Below are positions 24,597 to 33,670 of a stretch of 48,661 nucleotides of DNA, piece by piece. The stretch's first letter is position 1. Each line of letters begins with the position of its first letter. The DNA is from Microbacteriaceae bacterium (GTDB taxonomy: Bacteria; Actinomycetota; Actinomycetes; Actinomycetales; Microbacteriaceae). The stretch covers positions 1 through 48,661 of the forward strand of contig JABJAO010000011.1 of the NCBI GenBank assembly GCA_018666065.1, given 5' to 3'. The position numbers and the translations under genes were made by a program. The notes below the pieces were generated by a model. The model had not been told where the DNA came from, searched no databases, and was given only the letters and a program-made list of their open reading frames with translations.

Positions 24597-26206
24597 GTAA
24601 CACATTAGAAAGCACACCGAAGGCCGACATTGGCCGCGGAATGCGGTTTACGAACTGGGCTGCGAACTACGTCGATGAGCGCACCAGCGCCTCCACTGCG
24701 GTCAAAGCGCTCGGTCGGAAGATTTTCCCTGACCACTGGTCGTTCATGCTCGGTGAGGTTGCCCTCTACTCCTTCATCATCATTCTGCTCTCCGGAACGT
24801 TCCTGACATTCTTCTACGACCCCTCGATGACAGAAGTTCACTACGAGGGTTCCTACCTTCCCCTGAAGGGCATCGAAATGTCGGTGGCGTACCACACGTC
24901 ACTCGATCTATCGTTTGATATCCGCGGCGGACTGCTGATGAGGCAGGTGCACCACTGGGCTGCGCTGCTGTTCGTGGCGTCCATCGTGCTGCACATGTTG
25001 CGTGTCTTCTTCACAGGAGCCTTCCGCAAGCCCCGCGAGCTCAACTGGATTGTTGGATTCTTGCTCTTTGTGTTGGCCATGGCCGAGGGTTTCACCGGAT
25101 ACAGCCTTCCCGACGACCTGCTCTCTGGGAACGGACTTCGCATCATTGACGGAATGGTCAAGGCCTTCCCCGTGGTGGGTGTGTGGATCTCCTATCTGCT
25201 CTTTGGTGACGAGTTCCCGGGCATGGAGGTTATTCCACGCCTGTACGTGCTCCACATCATGCTCCTACCGGCGATCCTGATTGCCACTTTGGCCATCCAC
25301 ATGGTTCTTCTGGTGGTCAACAAGCACACCCAGTTCGCTGGCCCCGGTCGCACCAACGACAACGTCGTGGGATCCCCCGTCATGCCAGTGTTTGCGGCGA
25401 AGGCAGGTGGTTTCTTCTTCCTCGTCTTCGGTGTCGTGATGGTGATTGCGTCTCTCTTCACAATCAACCCGATCTGGAACTACGGACCCTATGACCCCTC
25501 CCCTGTCTCGGCGGGTACACAGCCTGACTGGTACATCGGCTTTGCCGATGGGGCCCTGAGGCTTGTCCCACCAGGGTGGGAGTATGTCCTCTTCGGCTAC
25601 ACCTGGTCGTGGAACATCCTGGCCCCCACACTCGTCCTCATCGCCTTCCTGGTAGCGGTGGCGCTGTACCCCTTCTTCGAAGCATGGGTCACAGGAGACA
25701 AGCGTGAGCACCACATCGCTGAGCGCCCCCGTAACGCCCCCACGCGCACCGGGATCGGTGCCGCGGGTGTTGTGTTCTACGCAGTGCTCTGGGCTGCGGC
25801 GAGCTCCGACCTGATTGCCACACACTTCAAACTCACCATTGAGGGCGTGATTGGCACACTCCAGGTACTGCTGTTGGTTGCACCGATTGCCGCGTTCATC
25901 ATCACCAAGCGGACCTGTCTGGCCCTCCAACGGAAAGACCGAGAGATCGCTCTGCACGGCTACGAGAGTGGTCGGATCGTGCGTCTCCCAGGTGGAGAGT
26001 ACGTCGAGGTCCACGAGCAGCTTGACGAGTTTGAGCGCTGGAAGTTGCTGGACTACAACGACTACCAGCCCCTCACCGTTCGCCCGAACGACCAGGGTCG
26101 CATCACCGTGGGTACGAGGCTTCGAGCAGGTGTGTCACGGTGGTTCTTCGAAGACCGTGTGCTCCCTGTGGAGGCCAAAGAGCTCGAGGGTGCGGCAAAG
26201 CACTAG
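24593..26206 (+). CDS. qcrB: Cytochrome b subunit QcrB of the bcc complex
   Basis: 537-residue di-haem cytochrome b that oxidises menaquinol. Helices carry the haem-ligand histidines in VHHWAALLFVASIVLHMLR and LHIMLLPAILIATLAIHM. A Qo-site region (WIGPDPS-like PYDPSPVSAGTQPDWYIG) and a long C-terminal cytoplasmic extension typical of Actinobacteria follow. The GTG start sits inside the qcrA stop. It is the last gene of ctaE-qcrCAB and faces the GNAT-ctaF end of the opposite operon, with a 33-base gap holding a small CTCGT-GAGG-ACGAG hairpin (26217-26230). Confidence 0.95.
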   Translation: MSNTLESTPKADIGRGMRFTNWAANYVDERTSASTAVKALGRKIFPDHWSFMLGEVALYSFIIILLSGTFLTFFYDPSMTEVHYEGSYLPLKGIEMSVAYHTSLDLSFDIRGGLLMRQVHHWAALLFVASIVLHMLRVFFTGAFRKPRELNWIVGFLLFVLAMAEGFTGYSLPDDLLSGNGLRIIDGMVKAFPVVGVWISYLLFGDEFPGMEVIPRLYVLHIMLLPAILIATLAIHMVLLVVNKHTQFAGPGRTNDNVVGSPVMPVFAAKAGGFFFLVFGVVMVIASLFTINPIWNYGPYDPSPVSAGTQPDWYIGFADGALRLVPPGWEYVLFGYTWSWNILAPTLVLIAFLVAVALYPFFEAWVTGDKREHHIAERPRNAPTRTGIGAAGVVFYAVLWAAASSDLIATHFKLTIEGVIGTLQVLLLVAPIAAFIITKRTCLALQRKDREIALHGYESGRIVRLPGGEYVEVHEQLDEFERWKLLDYNDYQPLTVRPNDQGRITVGTRLRAGVSRWFFEDRVLPVEAKELEGAAKH

Positions 26207-26216
26207 AACCCAAAGG

Positions 26217-26230
26217 CTCGTGAGGACGAG
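26217..26230. terminator. Small hairpin between qcrB and the GNAT gene
   Basis: CTCGT and ACGAG flank a GAGG loop, in the only 33 bases separating two convergent operons. The stem is short and there is no T tract, so termination here is a guess from position. Confidence 0.3.
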
Positions 26231-26239
26231 TGTCAGGCC

Positions 26240-26674
26240 CTAGAAAAGCCTGCGCATGTACTCTGCATGCTGGGTGTATCCCAGGCGGTCATAGAACCCT
26301 CCAGCGCGGCGAGAAGCCACCGTCAATTGGGTCACGCCCTGCTCCTCACAGGCTTTTTCGACCGCACGCACCAACGCCGTGCCAACTCCCGTGGTCTGCA
26401 GTGAGTCATCCACGACAATTTCCTGAAGCTGAGCGGAAGGTCCATTGGTGTAAAAGAGGGTGTTGATTGTGGTCAACGCGTACCCGGCGATGTCACCATC
26501 CACCTCGGCAACGTGCACGATCGAACGTGGAGAGTCAGCGAGAACGCGAGGGAAACTATCCTCGAACGCTGCCGGGTCCACCGCAATTGCGTTACCCAGA
26601 CGCTTCACGAGCGCCAGGATCCGGTCATGGTCGGCCTCTCGAGCCAACCGGATGACGGGAGAACTAGCGGGCAA
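26240..26674 (-). CDS. GNAT-family N-acetyltransferase
   Basis: 144-residue GNAT-fold protein. Motif A is visible as LQEIVVDDSLQTTGVGTALVR with the QTTGVG acetyl-CoA pyrophosphate loop, followed by FYDRLGYTQHAEYMRRLF as the closing motif B. Acceptor unknown. The TTG start at 26674 overlaps the end of ctaF by eleven bases, so the gene is read as the tail of the ctaC-ctaD-ctaF operon. No better in-frame start with a ribosome site was found. It is not known to belong to the oxidase and may simply be a passenger. Confidence 0.83.
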   Translation of the reverse strand: MPASSPVIRLAREADHDRILALVKRLGNAIAVDPAAFEDSFPRVLADSPRSIVHVAEVDGDIAGYALTTINTLFYTNGPSAQLQEIVVDDSLQTTGVGTALVRAVEKACEEQGVTQLTVASRRAGGFYDRLGYTQHAEYMRRLF

Positions 26675-27080
26675 AATATCCCCGGTAGTACTCGAAGGTC
26701 CAGCCTGCTAGGGCAATCAGGACCAGGGGAATCGCGTAGAACGTCACCCAGACTCCTACCGCAAGCCCAGCGAAGGCCATCGCCGCACCGACAGCGAGCA
26801 CAATGGGCCACCAGCTCCACGGACTGTAAAACCCGAGCTCTGGGTCACCGTCGTCAATTTCGGCCTCCAGGCGGTCTTCTGGCAAGACTCCGCCCTGGTT
26901 CTTGTGCTGAACCTGCAGGTAGAAGGCAATAAATCCGGACAATCCCCCGCTCAAGCCAATTGCGAGGGTTCCAATCCACTCCACGCTGGCGTGGTCAATA
27001 AGCGACCACACGGTGTAGACGGCGGATAGGGCAAAGAAGTAGGCAGTCAGAATCCACATCAAGCCAATGTTTGTCTTCAT
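26664..27080 (-). CDS. ctaF: Cytochrome c oxidase subunit IV CtaF
   Basis: 138-residue actinobacterial subunit IV. Two N-terminal helices (WILTAYFFALSAVYTVWSL; TLAIGLSGGLSGFIAFYLQV) and two C-terminal ones flank a conserved hydrophilic loop (EDRLEAEIDDGDPELGFYSP) followed by WSWWPIVLAVG. It stabilises the aa3 oxidase. It starts six bases after the ctaD stop. Confidence 0.93.
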   Translation of the reverse strand: MKTNIGLMWILTAYFFALSAVYTVWSLIDHASVEWIGTLAIGLSGGLSGFIAFYLQVQHKNQGGVLPEDRLEAEIDDGDPELGFYSPWSWWPIVLAVGAAMAFAGLAVGVWVTFYAIPLVLIALAGWTFEYYRGYFAR

Positions 27081-27086
27081 ACCCGG

Positions 27087-28796
27087 CTACTTCCCTGCCT
27101 TCGCGGTGGCCTTCTTCGGAGCTTCCACCGCCGGGAGGTTGACCTCGGGGTGGTTCAGGTCAAACGCGGGCGACTCAGACCGAATGCGAGGGATGGACGT
27201 GAAGTTGTGACGCGGCGGTGGGCAGGAAGTTGCCCATTCGAGGGACCGCCCGTAACCCCAGGGGTCATTCACGGTGACCTTCTGGCCGTTGCGTGCGGTC
27301 AGATACACGTTCAAGAAGAACGGAATCATCGACAGCGCGAGCAACATCGAACCCACGGTTGAGAGCTGGTTCATCCAGGTGAACCCATCCTCAGGCAAAT
27401 AGGTCGCGTAGCGACGGGGCATTCCCATAACGCCCAACCAGTGCTGGATGAGGAACGTCATGTGGAATCCGACGAAGAGGATCCAGAAGTGGACGTGACC
27501 GAGTGACTCGTTGAGCATCTTGCCGGTGAACTTGGGCCACCAGAAATAGAAGCCCGCGAACATCGCAAACACCACGGTTCCAAAGACCACGTAGTGGAAG
27601 TGGGCCACCACGAAGTAGCTATCGGAGACGTGGAAGTCCAACGGAGGAGAGGCCAGAATCACACCGGTCAAACCACCAAAGACAAAGGAGATCAGGAACC
27701 CGAGAGCGAACACAATGGGCGTGTCAAAGGTGACAGAACCGCGCCACATGGTGCCAATCCAGTTGAAAATCTTGACACCCGTTGGGACCGCAATCAGCAT
27801 CGTCATCAGGGCAAAGAAGGGCAAGAGCACCGATCCGGTGACATACATGTGGTGAGCCCACACGGTCATGGACAGCGCTGCGATGGCAATCGTTGCATAG
27901 ACCAGTGTCTTGTATCCAAAAATGGGCTTACGGCTAAAGACCGGGAAGATTTCCGACACAATCCCGAAGAAGGGCAGGGCAATGATGTACACCTCGGGGT
28001 GGCCAAAGAACCAGAACAGGTGCTGCCAGAGGATCGCCCCGCCATTGGCCGCGTCATACACGTGGGAACCAAATACACGGTCAGATCCCAGAGCCAACAT
28101 GGCCGCGGCAAGCACGGGGAATGCCAACAACACCAGGATGGAGGTGACCAGGGTGTTCCACGTGAAGATGGGCATACGCCACATCGTCATGCCGGGCACG
28201 CGCATCGTGATGATGGTGGTGATGAAGTTCACTGCACCCAGGATTGTTCCAAAACCGCTCAGGCCGAGACCGAAAACCCAGAGGTTTCCGCCAAGCCCCG
28301 GCGAGAACGTCTGACTGGACAGCGGCGTGTAGGCGAACCACCCAAACGACGCCGCTCCCTGGGGGGTAAGGAACCCGGCTACCGCGATCAGGGAGCCAAA
28401 GCTAAAGAACCAGTACGCGAGCGCGTTCAAACGCGGGAACGCAACGTCAGGTGCTCCGATCTGCAGAGGCATCAACACGTTGGCAAAGCCAGCGAACAGA
28501 GGTGTCGCGAACATCAACAACATGATGGTCCCGTGCATGGTGAAGAGCTGGTTGTACTGCTCCTTCGTCGCCACAATCTCGAGGCCCGGAGCGAAGAGTT
28601 GGGCGCGGATGACCAACGCCATAACTCCACCGAGGAGGAAGTAGAGGAAAGCAGTAATCAGGTAGAGGTAGCCGACTTTCTTGTGATCGGTCGTCGTGAC
28701 CCAATCCACAAAAAGATTTCCTTTGCGCGCCACCGTGGCGTTGGAGAAACCCTGAGGGGTTTCGGTAACGGAAGGGCGGGGTGCCGTAGTCGTCAT
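27087..28796 (-). CDS. ctaD: Cytochrome c oxidase subunit I CtaD
   Basis: 569-residue haem-copper oxidase catalytic subunit with twelve hydrophobic helices. Signature segments are [19 protein letters not shown] (haem a ligand), [18 protein letters not shown] (CuB histidine and cross-linked tyrosine), MTVWAHHMY (CuB histidines) and [11 protein letters not shown] (haem a3 and a ligands). It reduces oxygen to water and pumps protons. The proline/alanine-rich C-terminal tail ([13 protein letters not shown]) is normal for Actinobacteria. It starts six bases after the ctaC stop. Confidence 0.97.
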   Translation of the reverse strand: MTTTAPRPSVTETPQGFSNATVARKGNLFVDWVTTTDHKKVGYLYLITAFLYFLLGGVMALVIRAQLFAPGLEIVATKEQYNQLFTMHGTIMLLMFATPLFAGFANVLMPLQIGAPDVAFPRLNALAYWFFSFGSLIAVAGFLTPQGAASFGWFAYTPLSSQTFSPGLGGNLWVFGLGLSGFGTILGAVNFITTIITMRVPGMTMWRMPIFTWNTLVTSILVLLAFPVLAAAMLALGSDRVFGSHVYDAANGGAILWQHLFWFFGHPEVYIIALPFFGIVSEIFPVFSRKPIFGYKTLVYATIAIAALSMTVWAHHMYVTGSVLLPFFALMTMLIAVPTGVKIFNWIGTMWRGSVTFDTPIVFALGFLISFVFGGLTGVILASPPLDFHVSDSYFVVAHFHYVVFGTVVFAMFAGFYFWWPKFTGKMLNESLGHVHFWILFVGFHMTFLIQHWLGVMGMPRRYATYLPEDGFTWMNQLSTVGSMLLALSMIPFFLNVYLTARNGQKVTVNDPWGYGRSLEWATSCPPPRHNFTSIPRIRSESPAFDLNHPEVNLPAVEAPKKATAKAGK

Positions 28797-28802
28797 CTGC
28801 TT

Positions 28803-29663
28803 CTACTCGCTCTCACTGTTGAGGGACGTGCCGGGAAGGTTTTGCAAAACATTGACCTCGGGTCCAAGGCGTCCCACATTTCCTTGCGCCCGGAGCGCTT
28901 GGATTTGCTGGTTGTATTCCTGCTCAGACACGACGTGCACTTCGAAGAGCATCAAAGAGTGGTACTCACCGCACAGCTCCGCGCACTTGCCGCGGAATAC
29001 GCCTTCTTCCTGCGGAATGAAGTACCAGTAGTTGGTGCGCGCGGGGATCATGTCTTTCTTGTACAGGAAGTCAATAACCCAGAACGAGTGAATGACATCG
29101 CGAGATTCAATTTTGATCTCGACTTTCTGATCCACGGGAAGATACAGCTTGGGAAGAGCGTCAGCATCAACGCCGCCGCCCGGCAACTCCTGGGCTTGGA
29201 TGCCGGCGGAGTACACATTTTCGTTGAGGTAGTTGAAGTCCCACGCCCACCGCTTGCCATAGACCTCAATGGAGACATCCGGGTCTTCCAAGGGGGCTTC
29301 AATGATGGTTTGGTCTCTCGCGGTGAAGGCGAAAAAGCCCAGCACGAGAATGAGGGGAACCACCGTGTAGAACGTCTCAATGGGCATGTTATAGCGCAGC
29401 TGTGCAGGAAGCCCCGATTGCCCGCGGCGCCGGCGGTACACCACTGATGCCCAAATGATGAGCAACCAGGTCACGATGCCCACAATGAGCAACACGATCC
29501 AGGACACAACCCAAAGGTCAATCACGCGATCCACTTGGTTTGTCAGACCACGCTCTGTCGGCAACCAGCCCAATGCGGATTGAGAGGTGCACCCTGCGAG
29601 AACAAGAGCCAAAACAGTCAGGAGGGACGCGCCTCTAAAGCCGCGTTTCAGGGTGTGGCGCAC
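28803..29663 (-). CDS. ctaC: Cytochrome c oxidase subunit II CtaC, lipoprotein
   Basis: 286-residue subunit carrying the CuA centre. A lipoprotein signal ends in VLAGC (C25). Two transmembrane helices (about 50-75 and 98-115) precede a cupredoxin domain with H192 in IHSFW and the motif GKCAELCGEYHSLM (C227, E229, C231, H235, M238), a full CuA ligand set. GTG 29663 is preceded by GAAAGG. A TAGACT -10 lies at 29703-29708, about 40 bases upstream. The gene heads ctaC-ctaD-ctaF. The rest of the 104-base gap to erpA shows nothing recognisable. Maturation would need Lgt and LspA, neither of which is encoded in this window. Confidence 0.95.
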   Translation of the reverse strand: MRHTLKRGFRGASLLTVLALVLAGCTSQSALGWLPTERGLTNQVDRVIDLWVVSWIVLLIVGIVTWLLIIWASVVYRRRRGQSGLPAQLRYNMPIETFYTVVPLILVLGFFAFTARDQTIIEAPLEDPDVSIEVYGKRWAWDFNYLNENVYSAGIQAQELPGGGVDADALPKLYLPVDQKVEIKIESRDVIHSFWVIDFLYKKDMIPARTNYWYFIPQEEGVFRGKCAELCGEYHSLMLFEVHVVSEQEYNQQIQALRAQGNVGRLGPEVNVLQNLPGTSLNSESE

Positions 29664-29702
29664 AAGAAACCTTTCACGTTCTCAACCAAGCGTTACCGCA
29701 CA

Positions 29703-29708
29703 AGTCTA
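29703..29708 (-). promoter_or_regulatory. -10 element upstream of ctaC
   Basis: TAGACT on the minus strand, about 40 bases before GTG 29663, leaving a leader with GAAAGG. No consensus -35 was seen. Confidence 0.4.
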
Positions 29709-29767
29709 AGGCATCCCCTCCGGAGAGCCCTCTCAGACAAGCGCGTTTGCGGAAGTAACTCGGGGCT

Positions 29768-30115
29768 TTAGGAGAAACTATCTCCGCAGGCGCAGCTGCC
29801 CTGAGCGTTGGGGTTGTCGATCGTGAAACCCTGCTTCTGGATCGTGTCCTCAAAGTCGACCGTTGCGCCATCCAGGTATGGAGAACTCATCTTGTCGACG
29901 ACGAGTTCAACCCCAGAAAAATCCCGGGTGAGATCGTCTTCCATGAGGCGCTCGTCAAAGAACAGCTGGTAAATCAATCCCGAGCATCCCCCGGGCTGCA
30001 CAGCGACCCGCAAACGCAGGTCATCTCGGCCCTCTTGTTCCAGCAAATTCCGAACCTTCGTCGCTGCCTGCTCGGTCAGCGATACACCGTGGGTCTGTTC
30101 CAGAGTTTCTGCCAT
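29768..30115 (-). CDS. erpA: A-type iron-sulfur carrier ErpA/IscA family
   Basis: 115-residue A-type carrier that delivers iron-sulfur clusters to apoproteins. The three ligand cysteines are in place: C44 in PGGCSG, and C108 and C110 in GSCACGDSF. Length and fold pattern (VSLTEQAATKVRNLL helix, then beta strands) are normal. ATG 30115 has AAAGGA upstream. A TACACT -10 is visible about 30 bases before the start. It diverges from the DUF3043 gene. Likely clients nearby are the Rieske protein and other iron-sulfur enzymes elsewhere. Confidence 0.92.
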   Translation of the reverse strand: MAETLEQTHGVSLTEQAATKVRNLLEQEGRDDLRLRVAVQPGGCSGLIYQLFFDERLMEDDLTRDFSGVELVVDKMSSPYLDGATVDFEDTIQKQGFTIDNPNAQGSCACGDSFS

Positions 30116-30240
30116 GGGAATCCTTTCGACTATCTCGAGTGTAATGGGCGAAGCTTGAGGACACCTGGAACCCGAGCCCCCAGTTCCGGTTCGCTCCCGC
30201 TACCCTGGTGCTACCGAGTTTTGTCTACCGAGAGGCACCC

Positions 30241-30783
30241 GTGGTCCAGGAATCTTCCCCCATCGACGATGTTGACGCGCACGGCAAAGGTCGCCCCACC
30301 CCTCGGCGCCGCGACCGCGAAGCCGAGCTCAAGCGCCCCCTCGTCTCAAACAACCGCAAAGAAGCGCGTGCCCGAGTCTCCAAGGAGCGTGAACGCGCTC
30401 GCATAGGTTTGGCCAACGGTGAAGAGAAGTTTCTCCCCCTACGGGATAAAGGCCCGCAGAAAAAATGGGTTCGTGACTATGTTGATGCCCGGTGGAATTT
30501 TGGTGAGTTCCTCATTCCCATCATGTTTGCTGTCATCATCGCCACGTTCTTGCCCTCCATCGAAGCCCAATTCATCGCCATCATTGTGCTGTGGGCGTTC
30601 TTCCTCATCACCATCGTCGACGCCTTCTTCGTCGGCAACGCAGTCCGTAAGGGCCTCCGTGCAAAGTTCGGCGAGGACAAGGTCCAAACTGGTGTGCGCT
30701 GGTATGCGGCCATGCGAGCACTTCAGATGCGGGGCCTGCGCTTGCCCAAAGCGCAGGTAAAGCGAGGCGAAAAGCCGCGCTAG
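30241..30783 (+). CDS. DUF3043-family membrane protein
   Basis: 180-residue protein typical of DUF3043, an actinobacterial family of unknown function found beside erpA and pyrD. The N-terminal 75 residues are highly charged and basic (TPRRRDREAELKRPLV, then NRKEARARVSKERERAR). Two hydrophobic helices follow (FGEFLIPIMFAVIIATFLP; AIIVLWAFFLITIVDAFFVG), then a short basic tail. The charged region may bind nucleic acid or membrane phospholipid. GTG 30241 is preferred over the longer frame at 30208 because GAGAGG stands seven bases upstream. It ends on a CTAG shared with pyrD. Confidence 0.82.
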   Translation: MVQESSPIDDVDAHGKGRPTPRRRDREAELKRPLVSNNRKEARARVSKERERARIGLANGEEKFLPLRDKGPQKKWVRDYVDARWNFGEFLIPIMFAVIIATFLPSIEAQFIAIIVLWAFFLITIVDAFFVGNAVRKGLRAKFGEDKVQTGVRWYAAMRALQMRGLRLPKAQVKRGEKPR

Positions 30784-31805
30784 CGGCTGCCGCCCATCTC
30801 TGTGAGAACCTTCCGGGCAAACAGCGGTCCCCGGTAGACGAAGGCTGTATACGCCTGGACAAGCGTTGCGCCGTGCTCAAGCAGGGTCTTCACATCGCTC
30901 CCGGTGAAAACCCCACCAACACTGATGACACAGAACTCTCTGGGCAGGGTTTGCCGAATGACGCGCAATACCTCGCCGGAGCGCTCAGCCAGGGGGCGTC
31001 CAGAAAGCCCCCCCTCCCCCATCGCCGCAACCTCGGTGGCTGAGGTCTGCAGACCCTGACGCGAGATGGTCGTGTTCGTTGCCACGATTCCAGCAAGCCC
31101 GAGCTGTGTTACCAACTCGACCACCTGTGAGATGGCGGAATCCGAAAGGTCCGGAGCAATTTTCACCAACACCGGAGTCTCCCCCGCGTGGTCCAGCACC
31201 GCCTTCAGGATGGGTTTCAACGACGCTCGGTCTTGGAGTCCTCGAAGGCCAGGAGTATTGGGCGAACTCACGTTGACCACAAGATAGTCAGCACACGGCG
31301 CCAGAATCTTCGTGCACGCAACATAATCGTCGACGGCATTGGCGGCGGGCGTGAGCTTGTTCTTTCCAATATTCACGCCGATGACCGGGAGGGCGCCACC
31401 GCTCGATCGCAGGCGGTTCAGCCTCTCGGCAACTTTCACGGCCCCGTCATTGTTGAAACCCATGCGGTTGATGAGTGCTTCATCGTGGGGCAAGCGGAAA
31501 AGACGAGGGGCATCGTTCCCCGGCTGCGGAAGCGGTGTGACGGTACCAACCTCCACGTGCCCAAATCCCAGGGCATGGAAGCCACGGATCGCCACCGCGT
31601 TTTTATCGAACCCGGCTGCAAGTCCCAGAGGTGAATCAAACGTCACTCCCAGTGTGTTGACCCGCAACGCAGGAGACAAAGCGCGATCATCCCGAAGAAG
31701 TCGTCGGCCAAGTGCGGTCCCGGCCGCCCGGACAGCAAGCATCCCGAGATGATGGGTGAATTCAGGATCTAGCCGCTTCAGGACTGCAAAGAGGGCCTGA
31801 TACAT
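30780..31805 (-). CDS. pyrD: Dihydroorotate dehydrogenase (quinone), class 2, PyrD
   Basis: 341-residue flavoenzyme of pyrimidine synthesis. It is class 2: a short N-terminal membrane-association helix ([20 protein letters not shown]) precedes the barrel. Visible elements are GLAAGFDKNA, GHVEVGTVTPLPQPGN, NVSSPNTPGLRGLQ with the catalytic serine, NTTISRQG, and the FMN-phosphate loop SVGGVFTG. Electrons go to menaquinone, linking it to the respiratory genes nearby. The ATG overlaps the nrdR stop by one base (TGATG). The CTAG stop is shared with the DUF3043 gene. Confidence 0.95.
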   Translation of the reverse strand: MYQALFAVLKRLDPEFTHHLGMLAVRAAGTALGRRLLRDDRALSPALRVNTLGVTFDSPLGLAAGFDKNAVAIRGFHALGFGHVEVGTVTPLPQPGNDAPRLFRLPHDEALINRMGFNNDGAVKVAERLNRLRSSGGALPVIGVNIGKNKLTPAANAVDDYVACTKILAPCADYLVVNVSSPNTPGLRGLQDRASLKPILKAVLDHAGETPVLVKIAPDLSDSAISQVVELVTQLGLAGIVATNTTISRQGLQTSATEVAAMGEGGLSGRPLAERSGEVLRVIRQTLPREFCVISVGGVFTGSDVKTLLEHGATLVQAYTAFVYRGPLFARKVLTEMGGSR

Positions 31806-32272
31806 CAGCCGTCCTCTGGGGCGACATCCGCCGATGACCGCAGTGAATCGATGGCGTTCTCGAAGTCCTCCAGGTTTTCAAATCCTTGATAGACCGAGGC
31901 GAACCGGAGATAGGCGACCTCGTCCAACTCCCGCAGTGGTTCCAGGATTGCTAAACCAATCTCATTGGCCTCGACCTGCGATGCGCCCGTTTGTCGAATC
32001 GTCTCCTCGACCCTCTGCGCAAGCTGAGCCAAGTCCTGGTCGGTCACCGGCCGACCCTGACAGGCCTTCTTGACTCCTGCTGCGATTTTTTCTCGCGAAA
32101 AAGGCTCCGTCACCCCGCTGCGCTTGATGATGCTCAAGCTGGCAGTCTCCAACGTGGAAAATCGGCGGCCGCATTCAGGGCATTGGCGCCGGCGCCGAAT
32201 CGACACCCCATCATCACTCGTGCGGGAATCGATGACGCGACTATCGGGATGGCGGCAGAAGGGGCAATACAT
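31805..32272 (-). CDS. nrdR: Ribonucleotide reductase regulator NrdR
   Basis: 155-residue repressor of ribonucleotide reductase genes. It has an N-terminal zinc ribbon with C3, C6, C31 and C34 ([17 protein letters not shown] and [10 protein letters not shown]), followed by an ATP-cone domain that senses ATP and dATP ([16 protein letters not shown], then [14 protein letters not shown] at the end). Its targets, the nrd genes, are not in the window, and no NrdR box pair was noticed here. It is translationally coupled to pyrD. Confidence 0.96.
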   Translation of the reverse strand: MYCPFCRHPDSRVIDSRTSDDGVSIRRRRQCPECGRRFSTLETASLSIIKRSGVTEPFSREKIAAGVKKACQGRPVTDQDLAQLAQRVEETIRQTGASQVEANEIGLAILEPLRELDEVAYLRFASVYQGFENLEDFENAIDSLRSSADVAPEDG

Positions 32273-32299
32273 GGTTCCCCAAGCCTATAGTTCCCCCGC

Positions 32300-33604
32300 T
32301 TAGGGGAAGCGTGTTGTCACGGCGTCGCCGTGGGCAGGCAGATTCTCTGCGTGTGCCAGAGTCACGATCGCGTCGGCTACCTGACCCAGAGCAGACTTGT
32401 CGTAGGTCACGACCTGCTGCGTGCGCAGGAACGTCATGGGCGAGAGTCCCGAGGTGAACTGCGCCGTACCGCCTGTGGGCAAGACGTGATTCGAACCGGC
32501 CAAGTAGTCACCTGCGCTCACCGGGGTGTAATCACCGACAAAAATCGCGCCAGCGTGCCGAATCGAGTGCACAACGGGTTCGGGGTTTTCGACCATCACC
32601 TCGAGGTGCTCGGCTGCGAGTGCGTTTGCCAAATCAACGGCCTGCTCCAACGAATCCACCACGATAAGAGCGGATTGTTCCCCCGCGAGCGCTGTTTCGA
32701 CGCGCTGTCTGTGGTGGGTGAGCCCCACCTGTCTCTGCACAGCAGACTCAACTCGTGTCGCAAGTTCCATGGAGGTGGTGATGAGGACCGCCGACGCGAG
32801 TTCGTCGTGTTCGGCCTGGGAGATCAGGTCCGCGGCAATGAACTCCGGGTGAGCAGTGTCATCGGCGAGAATCCCAATCTCGGTGGGTCCAGCTTCGGAA
32901 TCAATACCGACCTGGCCTTTCACCTGGCGCTTTGCCGCGGCGACGTAGCGATTTCCCGGCCCGGTAATCACCGACACCGGGCTCAAACCAATTTCGGGGA
33001 CACCCCAGGCGAGAGCGGCTATGGCACCCGCTCCGCCCATCGCATAGACCTCCGAAATTCCCAGCAATTCTGCCGCGGCAAGAATGGTCGGGTGTGGGCG
33101 TCCACCAAAATCTTTTTGCGGCGGACTCACCAGAACAATGTCGCTGACCCCGGCCGCCTGTGCTGCCACGACGTTCATGACGACACTGGAGGGGTAGACG
33201 GCTTTCCCTCCCGGGACGTACACGCCCGCTCTATCCACCGGGACAAAGCGCATGGTGACCTGCCCACCTGCGTGGAACGTAGTCGTCGTGGAGGAGGGAA
33301 CCGCATCGTCCGATGCTGCTCGAACTCGGCGAATTGATTCCTCGAGCGCCTTTTTTACCGACTTATCAAGGCCAGAGGCAGCCTCTCGCAGTTCCCGTGA
33401 GCTCACCTTCAGCTCCACGGTATCGACACCATCAAACTCAGCACTTTGGCGGGACAGGGCCTTTGCCCCGTCTTTTCTGACCTGAGTCATGAGAGAGAGC
33501 ACCTGGGCGTCCACCTCGTCGTGTCCCCGAGTCACGCGCGGCACAAAGCTGTGCGCACTCTCGGCGTTCAGTGCGATTCCGCGGAGGTCTGTCAGGCGAA
33601 TCAT
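32300..33604 (-). CDS. hisD: Histidinol dehydrogenase HisD
   Basis: 434-residue enzyme of the last two steps of histidine synthesis. The zinc and NAD-binding pattern is visible: VPVDRAGVYVPGGKAVYPSS, VITGPGNRYVAAAKRQVKG, GIDSEAGPTEIGILAD, DLISQAEHDE, and SAGDYLAGSNHVLPTGG. ATG 33604 is six bases after a GATAGT -10 element, so the longer frame to 33631 is rejected. It stands alone here, without other his genes, and is followed by nrdR-pyrD. It diverges from the flavin reductase gene. Confidence 0.95.
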   Translation of the reverse strand: MIRLTDLRGIALNAESAHSFVPRVTRGHDEVDAQVLSLMTQVRKDGAKALSRQSAEFDGVDTVELKVSSRELREAASGLDKSVKKALEESIRRVRAASDDAVPSSTTTTFHAGGQVTMRFVPVDRAGVYVPGGKAVYPSSVVMNVVAAQAAGVSDIVLVSPPQKDFGGRPHPTILAAAELLGISEVYAMGGAGAIAALAWGVPEIGLSPVSVITGPGNRYVAAAKRQVKGQVGIDSEAGPTEIGILADDTAHPEFIAADLISQAEHDELASAVLITTSMELATRVESAVQRQVGLTHHRQRVETALAGEQSALIVVDSLEQAVDLANALAAEHLEVMVENPEPVVHSIRHAGAIFVGDYTPVSAGDYLAGSNHVLPTGGTAQFTSGLSPMTFLRTQQVVTYDKSALGQVADAIVTLAHAENLPAHGDAVTTRFP

Positions 33605-33610
33605 GTCAGG

Positions 33611-33616
33611 ACTATC
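33611..33616 (-). promoter_or_regulatory. -10 element of leaderless hisD promoter
   Basis: GATAGT on the minus strand ends six bases before ATG 33604 and no Shine-Dalgarno is present. No -35 was recognised. Confidence 0.45.
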
Positions 33617-33657
33617 GTACTCGGGGCTCATGGCGCTCGGCCCTCAGGCATCTGGCT

Positions 33658-33663
33658 TAAGAT
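33658..33663 (+). promoter_or_regulatory. -10 element of flavin reductase promoter
   Basis: TAAGAT ends seven bases before ATG 33671. The intervening GGAACAA abuts the start, so a leaderless transcript is likely. ATG 33662 overlaps the element itself and is rejected. Confidence 0.45.
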
Positions 33664-33670
33664 GGAACAA

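Noticed and set aside
27594-29447. 617-codon open frame on the plus strand, antisense to ctaD and ctaC
   Set aside because: Composition is rich in His, Arg and Gln with no fold signature. It mirrors two well-conserved oxidase genes, as expected from high third-position GC.
30208-30240. Upstream start for the DUF3043 gene
   Set aside because: The extra eleven residues have no support, and GAGAGG is placed correctly for GTG 30241.
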